Source: Holothuria scabra
Taxonomy: Eukaryota > Echinodermata > Holothuroidea > Aspidochirotida > Holothuriidae
Direction of reading: 5' to 3'
Assembly (NCBI GenBank): GCA_037179385.1
Contig: CM074194.1
Location: 3,241,001 to 3,305,000, forward strand
DNA: 64,000 nt
Positions 42,608 through 57,600 of the stretch are shown piece by piece. The first letter of the stretch is position 1. Every line of letters begins with the position of its first letter. Position numbers and translations under genes: made by a program. The notes under the pieces are model-generated. The model did not search any database, was not told the origin of the DNA, and saw only the letters and a list, made by a program, of their open reading frames with translations.

Positions 42608-45600
42608 CTGTAACGGTGTGAGTTAGGGAATTCAATTAAAGTTGTGATAGAACTTGAAGATTCTCAGTAAATTAGCCTGGTTTATAAGTGCCTTGAAGGT
42701 TTAGCAGGAACAAAAGAGCAGATGTCATCTCCCTTTCTAGGAAAGCTTTGAGAATTATACAGAAGCCCAGTTGACAAAACAGCTAAGGTAAACACCTAGG
42801 GGGATAGGTCGCATCAAATACACCATACTATAAATGTTGGGAGAAAAAAATTCCTTGATTCAGATCTGCTGCAACAGATGTTTTAAAAGGGAACTTCTTA
42901 CCATTTCTCAAAAGCATTCAGACATATAAAAGAACTTAAAATTGCTCTCTGGCAATATTTTGCTCATACATTTTGGAGATAAGAGTTTCCAAATTTCTGG
43001 AAAAGAACCCCTTTTACGCATTTCTGGGAAAAATGCACCTAATCATTTTCCCCAAGAACTTAGCCAAACAAAGTGACGCATACTTCATAATAAAGCAGTA
43101 CAGTAGCTTAATTCTCAAGCTGTTTGTTTCCCAAGAATTTTTCCATTATACTTGTTTTGCAAAATAACTCTGAGCAGATAAAACTGTTGATGGAATTCAT
43201 TACTCAGACTGAGTGGTCCAATTATTACTGATAAGTACTGCACACCAGATTCGTACGATAGGAAATGCATTCTTTCTAGCTTAATAGTACCATCAAATAT
43301 AATACATTCCTATTAAGCTTGACCTGCACATATCACAGTTAAGAAATGCATTCTTTCTAGCTTAAGAGCAATGAAATGTGACACCCAAATGCACAAGGTG
43401 TACTGTAAGCCATGATGCTGCATATTAAATGCGATACTTCCCTTTGTCGGTGTGGAAGCAAAACCTGAGCATAGCCAAACTTTTGCAGCCATCAGAACAT
43501 TTAGAACTAAAAGGTGGGAGAGAGGTGGGGCTTTCAACATTGAAAGGATACACTTGCTTGCTCCATTTCAACTTTGCTCAGTTTTATGCCAAGAATTTCA
43601 GCAGCTATCCTTTGGAAACATAAATTTACCTGCAAATGAGAACAAAAATTGAATATGATTTATCATTAATTTCATGAAACCTTTGCAGATTTAACCTCAA
43701 ATGATGATTACAAATTGCCTTTTCATATTCCTGGCACTTCATTACATCTTAAACCCCCCTCCCCCCCTCTCAGTTCTAGTTAATCTAACAACACTTGTCT
43801 ATTTGACTTACGATCCCCGATGACCTCAAAATGGCATTAAGCTAAGTTAGGGTGTGGTCACCATTTTCATGCAAAAAGATATAAGCCTCCTTTTCCCTTA
43901 TGAGTTGAAAGTTGTTCCACAAAAACTTATTGTTTGAGTGACAAGTAAAAAGTCGTGATATACTATTCACAGCCAAACTTACGTACATTTTATTCTCGTT
44001 TATACTTACAGAATCTCCAGTTTTGGCAGAAACAAAGTGACTGGAAAAGTTAAGTTCCTGTGCTAGTTTGTTGTGTTTGTCTGGTTTAATGGCTCGCATG
44101 TGTTCAAGGTCCACTGCAAGGAAGCAGAGAAGGGGAGGAGCTATTGTTAATCTAATTTTCACTTCAGATTAGAACAATTATTTGCTAACCATATCAACAG
44201 AAAGAAGAAGATATGAAAACTTGTAGAGGGAGTCGCAATAGACCAGTTGGAAAATTTGGCACTTAACCCTGAGTCACAAGGTCAAATGTACCTTGACAAC
44301 CATTTTGCATGTGTGCACATGTGTGTACAGTGGTCTCACTCCATCTGCTCAGTGAAGTGTTTCTTATTCCTGCACTTAATTTTGCTGCATTGAGTAGTGT
44401 GCAAATTCAATAGGGTGTATAAGCAGACCAATGCCACAAACATAGCTCTAGGTAGGTAAAATGTCATGTTTTATTTTATTCCCAAGATGCATTGCCACTG
44501 AGTAATATCCAAACTGGCTTAGTTTGAAACATTACTTTGATTGGAGTGGTCATAAGATGTAATCAGCTGCTGTAACAGGGGTATACAGTATACAATACAA
44601 ATACAATAAACTGGAATGCATAGTGACAAATGATTAAACACAATCTGCTTCACTCCTCCAGACAAGTCCAAGCATGGAAGTACTACCTCTGAGGTAGTAC
44701 TTCCATGGTCCAAGCAGTCAAGAGACTATCAGAGTAATGTCATCCATTAATGGAAGCCTTCAGCCTCCATCTCCTGTAATGCTTTTGCTCACCTGTAGTA
44801 CAAATGACTGCAGGCGATTCAAACTGAAACACAAGCAGGTTGTAAAGTTTTAGCATTACATGCTACTATCATGGGTAGGTGGAAGGGATAAAACAATCCT
44901 GCCCCCTCCCCTGGTAATAGTTGACAAAACTCACAAAGTGCCCATCATGATTTAAAAGCTAATACCATAAAAGTAATGAATTTGGTATGCTCAATACTCA
45001 ACAGAATATAAAGAAATTAAACCCCTGTACTTCTCAAGGCAGGCATTAAGCCAGGTTGTGATCTGGGCTGAGCCTAGAACTAATGAGAAAACTATTTTTA
45101 TGTATAAAAAAGAAATTTTATTACAGGAACAATATTTTTCTAAGATCTGCGATATTACTGAAGGTTTTTTTTTTTTAGAGGGTGACTATGTTTGGGTTAT
45201 GAGAATTTAGATCCTTGACAGCCCCAAACCTGTCTGTAGCTTGTAGTTTACATATTATGAACCAATGCTACACTATAGTATATAGTTTAAAGTTTTGGGT
45301 TCCCGAACGACCCTTTGCCCTCTAGAGGGTTAGGAGGACAAAAAGACAAAATAGTATTTTGCCAGGTATGTTTCAAGTGTACTGTACATGCATGACATTT
45401 ACCTCATTTTAAGTAGCTATGCAAAATGCCTGACATATGTATCAAGTGTTTTTAAACATTCAATTCTCATTAGTACAGGATGCATCCATTTTTTTCAGCA
45501 GGGGTTGTCCATACTTTCATTATTTTGACACGCATACTGTAAAAATTCTCCCTCTTTTGGTCTCCATCTTCTCTCCCAAGTACTTTTGATTACAGTTTCA

Positions 45601-48600
45601 CCAGCAGTTGTTTTTGACATTCATTGTCTTTTGAAAAAATGCTCTGTTGTGATTCCTTCCCATCCTCCCAGCCCCCCCACCCCCCACCCCTGCTTCTCCT
45701 TATCCCATATTGATGTGGGATAGGGATGCATACCAATGTGACCATACTGATAATTTAGAAAGCAGCTGAAAATTTTGGTCAGCATGATGATCAAGACATG
45801 ATAAACAAGTACTAAAAACTTAGGGTATACGCAAATATTAACCCTAAAAACAGGTATGACAGTAATGAAGTTTCTATAACATTATTAAAGGGAAATAATG
45901 TGTTCGGTTTACAAGGAAATTTCATCCTTTTAAAAGCAATTTTTATTGGCAAAGAGAATAAATAATTAAAAATATGGCAGTATGGTAGCCTTCTTTTCAA
46001 GAAACAAGTTTCCCTCAGTTAGAAATGCAGTTGTTTGTTGCTCAAGAATAATTTGTTTACCCAAACTTTCAACCTTTTTAAAGATGAAACTTCCAAAAGT
46101 GAACTTTTCTTGTGCATAATATTTTGTTGATATGAAGCTATTGGTAGAGTTTATTGTTGAGACCAAATGATTTGATAATGACTAGAGCTTTTTTCTTTTA
46201 ATGCTATGTTGTAGCATTTTAAATGCAATATTTTAACGCAAAGTTATATTGTTGGATTTTTTTTGTTGGGGGGGGGGTGACTTAGTATCACTTGTCACTA
46301 TATAAAGGCACAACTTTGTTGTACATGAGAAGAGAACAAACTATGAGAAGCTGATATTTAACATGTTTTACAGCAGTTCACCATGCTTCTCAAAGCCCAT
46401 GATAGACCAGCATCTCATGAATATGCAGTAAAATATGTAAATAAGACCTTGATCAAAACAGCTGTTGTTCCTAAGAGGAACTTTGGCCTGTCAGTCAAGT
46501 TACTTTTTGCTTTCTTAATTAGTTGTCTTTGAACTGGGATGTCACATGGTTAATAATAAGTACGGTAGTATGGTAACAAAACAAGCGTGTAATGGTCACA
46601 AATGTATGAGGAATGACCTTATCTGGATAATTACTCATTACCATTTATGTGAGACATGCAGAATCTCTTGGGACTTTTGAACATGTATCAACAAGGAGTA
46701 AAAACGAATAGGTGTGACAAAATAGCATTGAATTTATCAACCATCTTAACATGATCCTAACATAAAATAATGGAAAGATTAAACGAGAACACACCTGCTT
46801 CGAAGTTTGATCTTCATTTCAGGAAATCGTGATAAGTGAGAGGTAATGTGAGGGATCACGCCCCTCAAGTGCAGTCAGCCGTAAAAGAACATGAGGACAG
46901 AGGAGAGGACAGTATCACTGCAAATGAAACTTGAACCAATCAATCAGGAAGGGTGGGAGAGGTGGGCACATAACCTCTCACTTATCTTTTTTTCCTGAAA
47001 TGAAGATCAAACTTTGAAGAAGGTATGTTCTTGTTTAATCTTTCCATTTCATTTGCATAGTGATCGTTCTACGTAATGTGTGAGACCTTCAAAGCCAACT
47101 CTGGCCTCATATGTAATCAAATGTTAGATGTACCTAATCAGTAGACGTGATCACATTGTCAAGACTACAAGATAACAAGTTGAACAGTACAGGTTTTACA
47201 TATAAACTGCTGGTAGCACTAACAGTGTTAGTACGACTACCCATAACACTTCTTCTAACTCTTCTTCTGCCAGTAGAAGAAGCAGTTTTGTTGCTAGCAT
47301 TGCTAGACTTTTTCTTTCCTTCGTATCCCTTTTGGGCACGTTGCAATGATCCCTTTGAGTTTGACTTTGTGGGCCCTGTAAGCACTTCGTCACATGTTTG
47401 GCGATTGGTGTGCCAGGCTGCGGCACAGTTGCCGCACCTTTCACAATCTCCCTAGTATCCAAAATTTAAACAAATAATCCGATCACAAAAACAAAATATG
47501 TCCTCTTTAGATATCCAAATGTAATTCAGGTAACCCTTATCCCGTGATTCCGAGATACAACAGTAGCAAAGTAACGATGGAAATATTCTCCTCTTATACG
47601 TGCTAAACTGCTGTAATGCAACGGGCGAACTGACTGCGCATGCGGGCGGGATCTCACACATTACGTAGAATGATGGCTATGCAAATGAAATTTAAAATTA
47701 ATCAGCAAGACTGTGGTTGTAAATTTGCAGTATCCCATGTCACTGAGAAAATACTGCACATAATTATGTCAAAAACATTTTTTAAATGATTATTATACAG
47801 TAATCTGTTAAGTAAAGGGTCATTTTTTGTTGAGTATAAATTGCAGTAAACATAGGTCACTATTGTTCTTATTTTTGTATGAAATAACTTTGTGTGCTGA
47901 TGATCTGTGAGTAAATACAGTACAATAAAAAATATAATCTTGAATTTGAGGTCTCTTTGTGTGTATTTTTCTCATGTGATATGAATATTCATTAATTACA
48001 TTAATTAGCTTTCTTAATTCATTGTTCACATGACATGGTGCTTATTTAATATAAACAACTGCAACAACACTCTATCCTACATCTGACATTTGACAATATT
48101 CAAGTGAAAGCTTTGCCCTAAACCCACCCGGTTACTGCCCTATGTTCTATGTTGTCACGATCCGTATATTCATTTGGGGAGTCAGACTACAGGGCTGTAA
48201 CTCCCCCATATCTCCCTGCCCCTAGTGTTTGCACCAGCTAGGAAATTCGTACCTGGGTACCCGAACCGCATTACCCGTCGGGTACCCGACTGTAAACCTT
48301 GCAACATCTTACTTAAGTGCATGGTGTTTTGAATTGTTTCTGGAAAAGTGCAATTAAACAAAAGTACATTACAGAAAAAAATAAAAGAAACTTCATTTAA
48401 ACATAATTGTGAATGAGATGTGGTTAAATACATTTTGTTAGTTTCAATAACCATGTTATTTTACGAAGATCTAAAAGAAATCACAGGAAAACGCTACCCG
48501 GGTACTTATTTTCTACCGGGGTAGTAAAAACGTCAGTCGGATACCCGGTGCAAACCCTACCTGCCCCTTTCCCTTACTTCCCCCAATTGGGTTTTTATTA

Positions 48601-51600
48601 CAACAAATTGAAACAATTGGTTTGTTTATTAAAGAAATTATAATAAAAATGATCATTGAAAAAAGTACTGTGCATTAGCACAGTATAGTCATATTCAGAT
48701 AAAATCAATAATAATATGTTAAATTACTAGGCTACTGTACAGAATGAGTGTGAAACATCTCCCTTACTGGAAATATACTTGAGGTTATTACGGACACTTT
48801 TTTCAATTTAGCAGAGAAAACATGAGAGATGAAAACATCAACACCCACAAGCAGTCTTAAACTCTTAATTTCAAATCTTTGTTGTACTACAGCTTAAGTC
48901 AAGGGCAGATGAAGCAACTAAAGTATTCATTAAAGGAGCATATTGATTTTACACTGGTAACTTAATGAGGGTGCTGGATGGTATGTACAGTACTACCATG
49001 GGTGGGAAAATTTGGGAAGCTGAGAGGCTCCTTCCCCTGGGAAATTTAGGTATCTGGAGATAAATTTTAGCATTTGAAGGGAATTTTTCTTTTTTCTGCA
49101 CATAAAAATGCAGAGAGAAGTATTGGATATTACTCCCTTCAAGGAAAATAATTTTACTCACTTCAGTGGAAATAAATATTTTTTCCAGCCCTGTGTACTA
49201 CCACATGGCAATGCTAATAATTAGCATAATGAGGCAAGTTTTACATGCAATAGTTACAAAAAGTTAACTGAATTTGTTTGAATCGTGGCTGCAAACGGTT
49301 ATGTGCATACACGTATTTTGAAAAAAGTTTCTGGACACAAATTTGTTTTTGCCAACATAATTCAATCAAGTATTCCTCACTCATAGAACAATGTACAGTA
49401 GGATATGGATATTATCTATGAAGTTTGACCATTTGTTGTAGTATTAAAAAAATCTTTTAAGGGAATGGAAAAAAGAAGTGAATTTCACAGACTGTTCCAA
49501 TATGGTGCTTTAAGTTTGTTTTAATACTGTCCTTGCTTGCAGTTTATCTCTGACGTTAAATGTTGAGTATCACTACTTCACAATTCCATGGCCATTTGCT
49601 AATAACAGCTGAATAAACTGAGAAGGGGAAGGTATAAAATTTCTCCTTAAGAAGGGTATTTTACTTTTAATTTGGGGATCCTATTTACATTTCCCAAATC
49701 GCAATTGTTATGATGAAAATTTAGGAAGTTTTGTGGAATCAAAAATATCAGCAGTGAAGTTTCCATTACACCATATTTGATAAGGCTCATTCTTACTTGG
49801 CAAACAATGATTCTGTTGCTTGGAAATTTTTGTTGGAAATTTATTATGCACATGCCACTCACTGATTTTTTAATCCTTTCACTATCATGCTAAAGTCCGA
49901 AAACTGGCTATAGACTGCCACTGTACCAATTACAAAGTTCACAATTTAATCCCAGTTCTGACCTTCCTGCTTAAAAGGGAAGACTGCCACTTAATAATTA
50001 TGCAATAATTATGCAATCAACAAGCCAGGTACAGTATGGCTTTTTCAATACCATTTTCCCCAGGTTTTCACAACTTATGCCTCTACTGACCCCAGATGAC
50101 CTTTGACCTAGCCCACCACAAAAAATAAAGAAAACAATACTGATTTTTCTCAGGGAACACCAAGACATTTGCCTGGCTGCTGACCTCACCCCTGGGTATT
50201 TAACTGTCAAACTTTCTGCCTGACTGACACAAAATAGCTGCTGGCAGTTTAATCATGTTTCTCTGGCAACCTGTTCCCTCCCACACTCCACCCTGTCCCT
50301 GTCTGAACAAGGCCCAGCTTCCCAAAACAGAAAATCACACATAGCATGCTACTGTACACTTGTGCAAAACCTTAATACCATCGATATTAACAGATCTGTC
50401 TTTTCATTATGTATGCACATGCTACATCTTGACACATCCACACCATCCCTCCTGTCTTTTAACAAGAGTGCATTAAAATCACACATGTGAAGAGAACTCT
50501 AACCAGGAGATGCTGTAAGAACTTTATCAAATGTTTATTGATGTTAAAAAGGCACTGGACTAAAAATAGTAACAGAATTGACAGGAGGACTTGAAAGAGA
50601 AAACATAGGTAAGTTGCTTAAATTTCTGGATAATATCTCTACACAACAACTCAACCTCAAAGAGCCTGGCAGATGCATCAAAGTGATATCTGTAAAAGAC
50701 TTATTTGAAAGAACTTTAAAACCTTACCAATACAAGATAGTTCTCAGTGACATCAAAACTATGTCATTAGTAACCACATGCCTGAGGGAAAGCATACATA
50801 TACGGGTTGCCCCCAAACATGGCTGAAATACTCCATGTGAAAAGCTCTTATGATGTCACATGAGAACTATCTACTGTATATACAGTAGAGTTCATCAAAC
50901 CATTCAACAAATTCAGATCTGAAAAACTCGGTAAAAGCAAAAATTATGCACCATCTTTTTTACATGAATCAAGATTGGCCAAATATGTACCTTGTATGTG
51001 ATGAATAAAAAAAACATAACATCCTCCAATGCAACTACTGACAGTGTGTGTAGCAAATATAAGTCATGCAGTTTCCAAGGTTAGATTCACCAAGTCTTTC
51101 TTCTTGAGTATAATGTTTACAAGGTTTTAAAAATACCAGTCTGCCCCCCTACCAGCACCAACCCTCATCTCCATTTTCCTACTAAAAGATATCCTGTTTA
51201 AAGAGGAACGTCATGCTAATACACCATAAACACATACAACATTTTCAGCACAATGATTCCTTTTATCTCCTGCATGAAATCAAGTCATTTATTTCCATAC
51301 ATGTCTGGCCACTTATCCTTCTTGCTTTGTCAGAACAGTTTATAGAGTAGTTACTGTAGCCTACAGCATTTTTCAGCAAATATAGCCCCGATACTTAGGT
51401 ACATTGTACTATAATGCATGAAATTTGTACTGTATACTGTAGTGCTATAATTTGTAAAATCATGACACACATAACATCAAGTGGCCAAAACGAACTACTG
51501 TAGTCTGAACAGCTGTTTTCTCAATGTGAAAATCATTTGGTAATTGATTTCAGAGGATCAACAAAATTTTACATGTACAGTACGGTACTGCATTAAATGA

Positions 51601-54600
51601 ATTTTTGTCAAAAAGCAACCCAGTTGAACCCAACCAGGTCTTTCACAGTCTCCCATCTTTTTTTTATATTTTTTATTTTGATCAGAGTATGTAGCTATGA
51701 TTTTGCAACGATTCCTCAGCACACACCTACTCATTTTCAATGCACCGGGGAGCAACTGAATCATGCACTTAATGGTTCTTGCATCACCCCCTCTATAATC
51801 AGTCTCAGGCTGCATCTGTATTTATAATTCATCACTACTCTTTTTCTGATTTCACTTGCTCTATGCTCTACTGGTTATTCCCCTCTTTGAATTTAAATTC
51901 AATGTGCTGCCAATAGTCATGTCAGCACTGCTTATATTTACTCCAACCAGTCATTAACATCATTCAATGCAAAAAGACCAGTACAAAACAATGCTCTGAT
52001 TAAAGCTGACACTCAAATCTAGCCCCTTAGATTCCCTTGGGAAGAGAAGTAAGATTTTATCTCTCAGCAAGGCTGTTAATGTAACATTGCAAAACACCAT
52101 CACTCACGAAACTACTGTACAGGTAACATCACAAACCAGCCCTTCCAATTATCTGTACAACTCCTCAGACAAATGGGAAAATGTATCTAAATGTACAGTC
52201 ACATACAGTATGAGAATATCTGGCTGTAAGTTTCTGAATCCAATTTGTAAGAGATTTCCCAAAAGGAACATGAAATTGACAAAGAGCAGGGTTCAGAGTT
52301 CTAAATCATTACAAATTTTTCAAAGATAAATCTGGTAGTGACTCCTGACAAAACAAGATGTCAACATTTGAATTTTAATATTGAAATATGGGTACATTAT
52401 ATACAAACTGAGGTCTCATGTGTCCATTTGGGTGTGCTTGTTGACCCTTAAATTAAAAGCAAAAGACAAAATCTAATTTGGACTTTACTTAAAAATTATG
52501 AAATAGTCCCAGAGGTACCCAAAAACAAAAGGTAATAATCCCTCTTGAAGAAGAATTCTTGCTCCTTGTGGCTTATGTTTTTTTTACATCTTTTTGGTCA
52601 TGGGGCCGACCAACTCAAGGAAAAGTATTTGTTTCAGGTACCTACTATATTAATAAGCTAAGATGAAATGGCTGGAGATTGGTTAATTATGATAACCAGA
52701 ATGCAAAAATGCATTGAGGTTTTGATGATATATAAATGTACTGTTTCAAATTAGCCATCATGCACCGTCATCTTCTCACTCAAATGCATGTTCCAAAAAT
52801 AATTATGTTATTCCAGATGCCCTTTTGACCTCCACAAAAGCAATACATAGATAGATAGACATCTTGAGATATCCCTTTAACAAGATTTTCAGACTTTGAC
52901 CCTTGTTGACCCCAGATAACCTTTCACCTCCACCAAAATCTATAGGGACCATTACCTGACCATAACGCATTGACACACTAAATATGAAATCTATCCAAGT
53001 TTCTAATCTTCAGATATCGTGTTAACCAGATTTTCAGACTTTGACCCCCGGTGACCCCAGATGACCTTTGACCTCCACAAAAACAACAGGGACCATCTCC
53101 TGACTATAAAGCATCAACATACCAAATATGAGGTCTACCCAAGCTTCCTACCTTGTGATATCCTGTTAACAAGATTTTCAGACTTTGACCCCCGTGACCC
53201 CAGATGACCTTTGACCTCCGCGAAAAACAATAGGGACCATCTCCTGACCACAAGGCATCAACATACCAAATATGAAGCCTACCCAAGCTTCCTACCTTGA
53301 GATATCCTGTTAACAAGATTTTCAGACTTTGACCCCTGGTGACCCCTGATGACCTTTGATCTCTGCAAAAAACAATAAGGACCATCTCCTGATCATAATG
53401 CATCAACAAACTAAATATGAAATCTATCCAAGTTTCTGATCTTGAGATATCGTGTTAAAACAAGATTTTCTGACTTTGACCCCTGGTGGCCCCAGATGAC
53501 CTTTGATCTCCATGAAAAAAAATAGGGACCATCTCCTGACTATAAAGCATCAACATACCAAATATGAAATACACCCAAGTTTCCTATCTTGAGATATCCT
53601 GTTAACGAGATTTTCAGACTGACCCCCTGTAACCCAAGATGACCTTTGACCTCTGCCAAAAACGATAGGGACCATCTCCTGACCACAAGGCATCAACATA
53701 CCAAATAAGAAGTCTACCCAAGCTTCCTACCTTGAGATATCCTGTTAACAAGATTTTCAGACTTTGACCCCTGGTGACCCCTGATGACCTTTGATCTCTG
53801 CAAAAAACAATAAGGACCATCTCCTGATCATAATGCATCAACAAACTAAATATGCAATCTATCCAAGTTTCTGATCTTGAGATATCCTGTTTAAACAAGA
53901 TTTTCTGACTTTGACCCCAGATGACCTTTGATCTCCATGGAAAACAATAGGGACCATCTCCTAACTATAAAGCATCAACATACCAAATATGAAATATACC
54001 CAAGTTTCCTATCTTGAGATATCCTGTTAACGAGATTTTCAGACTGACCCCCTGTAACCCAAGATGACCTTTGACCTCTGCCAAAAATGATAGGGACCAT
54101 CTCCTTTCCATAACCCATCCACATATCAAATATAAAATCTACCCAAGCTTCCTACCTTGAGATATCCTGTTAACAAGATTTTCAGACTTTGATTCCTGGT
54201 GACCCCAGATGACCTTTGACCTCTGCGAAAAACAGTCGGACCATCTCCTGACCACAAGGCATCAACATACCAAATATGAAAGCTATCCAAGTTTCTCATC
54301 TTGAGATATTGTGTTAACAAGATTTTCAGACTTTGACCCCTGGTGACCCCACATGACCTTTTACCTCTGCCAAAAACAATAGCGTTCTTCCTCTCACTAT
54401 GGCACATCTATGTACCAAGTTTGAAAACTGTCAGACATTCCTATCTTGAGATATCATGTTAACGAGCAAAGTGTCACAAACACTCACACATACACACACA
54501 CACACGCACACACACATACAGTACATACACACACATGCCATCATGAATGCATAGGTTTCTCTTTCATCGAAACCAAAAATGTCTCAGGATCAATAGGAAC

Positions 54601-57600
54601 TCGTGGATAGTTGAACTCCACAGTACTTTACTGCTTAATTTCTCTAGCATGGCCATGTGAGACAGAACCTGGAGGGCAGGTAGGCTCCAGCCCCACCCCC
54701 CATTGCCCAAAACCTTGCTGAATTGGGCAGATTATGGTGCCTCAGTTAGGCAGAGATTATGCCCTAGGGTGAAACCTGGGGTTGAGCAAAATGTCACTGT
54801 CTCTCCCCCCAACCCCCAGAAAGAAAGAGTCTGTTAATGTCATGTACTCTGGCTTCACTGTATCAATGGCAAAGTCATTGACAACTGTTCTTTCTCAATT
54901 AGAAAATCTCTGTATTATGACAAGTCAACATGAAGGTCAAATTAGTGTTATGTAGTATGGTGCACTCTCCATGACCTTTAGCAGATGCCATCTTGTTGTT
55001 TACGATCAACGCTCCCTTCCTTTTGTTGTAGATTCCCAGGGCCCTTCCTGTTTCCCGTCACGTGTTACCAGTGGACGTGACATATTTCAGCGCTGTAGTT
55101 CCACATGCACACTGTAACCCACATTTTCGAGGTGTGGCCAATTTCCCCCTTTGCAGCCTCCTCATTGGTCATTTAAATCATAATAGTTATTTACATGGGT
55201 GCGTCATAACTTTTGACCAATCAGGGGACTGCAGGTCTTCGGAGCTCGCACGAGGTTCTCAAGACCGAGCCCGCAAGCAGGACACTCGTGCATCAGACTT
55301 CAGACGAGGAGCACTTGAGTAACCTAGCTGTAGATAATTAATCCTTTTTTTTGCCAGCAGAATGATTTAAACTTGATCATCCTTTTCGCAACTTAATCAA
55401 CGAATAAATCATCCTTAAATCGATTGGAACTCTCCATCTGCTTTTTTGTTTCTGGATACTACCGTACGCAGAAACTCCGTACTACATCACTTTACTCGAC
55501 ATGGCGGAGTCGCGGGGCTTCATCACATTATCCAACATGGTGGAGGAGCGGACTTGTCGACAACATTACTCAACATGGTGAAGGAGCGGGTTCTGCCATA
55601 ACACACTTGGTTGTGACTCTTTACTCAACATGGTAGACGAGCGGGATCGACAACATCTCAATATTACATAACATGTTAGTGGAGGCCGGTTTTCCGAGCG
55701 ATGCTCAAACAACACTTTCAGCACCTGTTTAACGACCTGATACATCAGTTGGACCTTCATTTTAACTATTAATGGTTTACCTAAATTCCTGGATGATTGC
55801 GGTCAATTTCATCATCTGTCCGTTTGGCGTATCCTACTGAGGGACGATCTGTCCGGCTTGGCCTAGGTACCAATGGATGGACGAGTTTGCCTTGCGTTTC
55901 CTGAACAGTACATCGTTCAACGAATTAAACTAGCTTAACTTAGCCGATGGCCCACTAATTTCGCCCACCTTTTCACCCTAGTGGCATGTAGACGCTTCGC
56001 AATATTCGACGACATTAACGAATTTATTCACCCACCGTTTTAACGGGCAGTCTGGCCAGCAACTCGCTATTTTCTACCGCTACCATCCGTATGTTTTATT
56101 TTCGCCAACGTTTGGACATCCTGTTAGCCAACGACTAATTATTTCTACCCACCCAGCCTTAGACGTGATGTCAGCTACCGTTACTCCATCTATCCTAGCT
56201 TGGCCAAGGATTTACCACTTAGACGTTCAAGACAACGGTTCCGGTCATGTTTACAGATATTTTAAAGGTGAGTGTGAGGCAATCCCCTGAACCCTTGGGC
56301 CCCTTTCACCCAGAAGTTATGTTCAATCGATTGTATTCATGCTGTCAGTTTGAATGTGTGAAATTTACTTCTCGTATTATTAGGGCTTAGCCTAGATTGT
56401 AGTACAAAGCCCAGTGTATTCGCCTGAAAAGAAAAGAATTTTATTGCTCATGCTGGCACTGAAAATTTGCACACACAAGTTCAATTTTTTAAACCCTGAC
56501 CATGTTTAGCTTGTATCTTTAATTCTATTCTACGTAATGTTCCATGTTGCGAAGGCTTAGCCTGAGGTACATAGTAGGAAACAAAAGTGAACGTTAGCGA
56601 TGTGAAAGTATGCAAAGTTTTCCATCGTAGATTTCGTGGCTGTAGAATTCGTTAAACTTAACTGTTAGTGCCTTTATTGTAACTCAGGTTCAGAGGTGTA
56701 ACATTTGTGAAAAGCTCAATCGTTGTGAAGTGTTTTGCCATCTCAGTAAACAGGGATTTGCACTTGTTCCTGTCGTTGCCGTAGACCAATTAAGAATAGT
56801 AAAATTCAGAATTCCTTTTTTTGTGAAAGACAGCTATTGTATGTTGTTTTGGTGAGCTGACTTGCAATGCGAGAATTACGAAATGTTTCACATTAGAATC
56901 TTTTATGACATGTAATTCATATTTTGCTAAGTAGGCCTAGCCCTAGGCCCTTCTTTTGACCCAGAACGTTACTGTGTATTTGCTTTGCAACACCATTTAT
57001 ACTGTTTTTGCTTACCTAGGTAGTTTGTCTTACAACTTGAAATTTGACAAAACGATGCTATTCAGTGTAGTTTTCATGATCCCATTGCACGTAATATTTT
57101 GTGCTGAATGTCTACTTCTAGTACGTAATACGCAGCACAAAGGAGTCGCCTCATTATACAGAGTTTGTGAATACTGTACATTCCATTCCATAGGTGTAAT
57201 CAAAGGTGTGTCAACTTTAAGCCAATCAGAAAGTTTTTTACCTTTGTAAAAGAAGTGAATGGATTAGTATGTTAGGGCAAAGAGTAATAACACCGCGTGA
57301 ATCAATTTGATGTGAACCAATTGCAATGTAATTATTGGACCCAGTCATGTTCGTATATTCTTTTCGTTTGTGGCAAGAGTAGCCAAATAATCATAGAGAA
57401 AGTCCTTAGGCTTTTGCGGTATTTTTCAATGCTTTTCTTGGGAATTAGCCAGCCCAGGTTAAAGTTTCAGGAGCTATCCTCGAATTTTTTTGACCAAATT
57501 TTGCTCTCGGTAATTACTCCCTTGCTCATGAAATGCAGGTACGAGATAGCATATAGTTGGTTTTAATTAACAAGTTTGTCCAGTGCGTATGTAGCTTTAG

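Noticed and set aside
43545..43556. GCAAGT (GC-AG donor) or GTGTAT as the RAB28 donor
   Set aside because: GTGTAT breaks the frame with the next exon; GCAAGT would drop two residues present in the human protein, whereas GTATCCTTT keeps a gap-free alignment.
44690..44699. let-7-like TGAGGTAGTA
   Set aside because: Only ten bases match and the hairpin has 17-bp arms with a one-base loop, unsuitable for a microRNA precursor.
50578..50826. 82-codon plus-strand frame ([17 protein letters not shown]...)
   Set aside because: Looks protein-like by eye but has no recognised homology, splice signals or neighbours supporting a gene.
55062..55322. 86-codon frame repeated identically at 58481-58741
   Set aside because: Lies within the two LTRs; identity reflects LTR duplication, not protein conservation.
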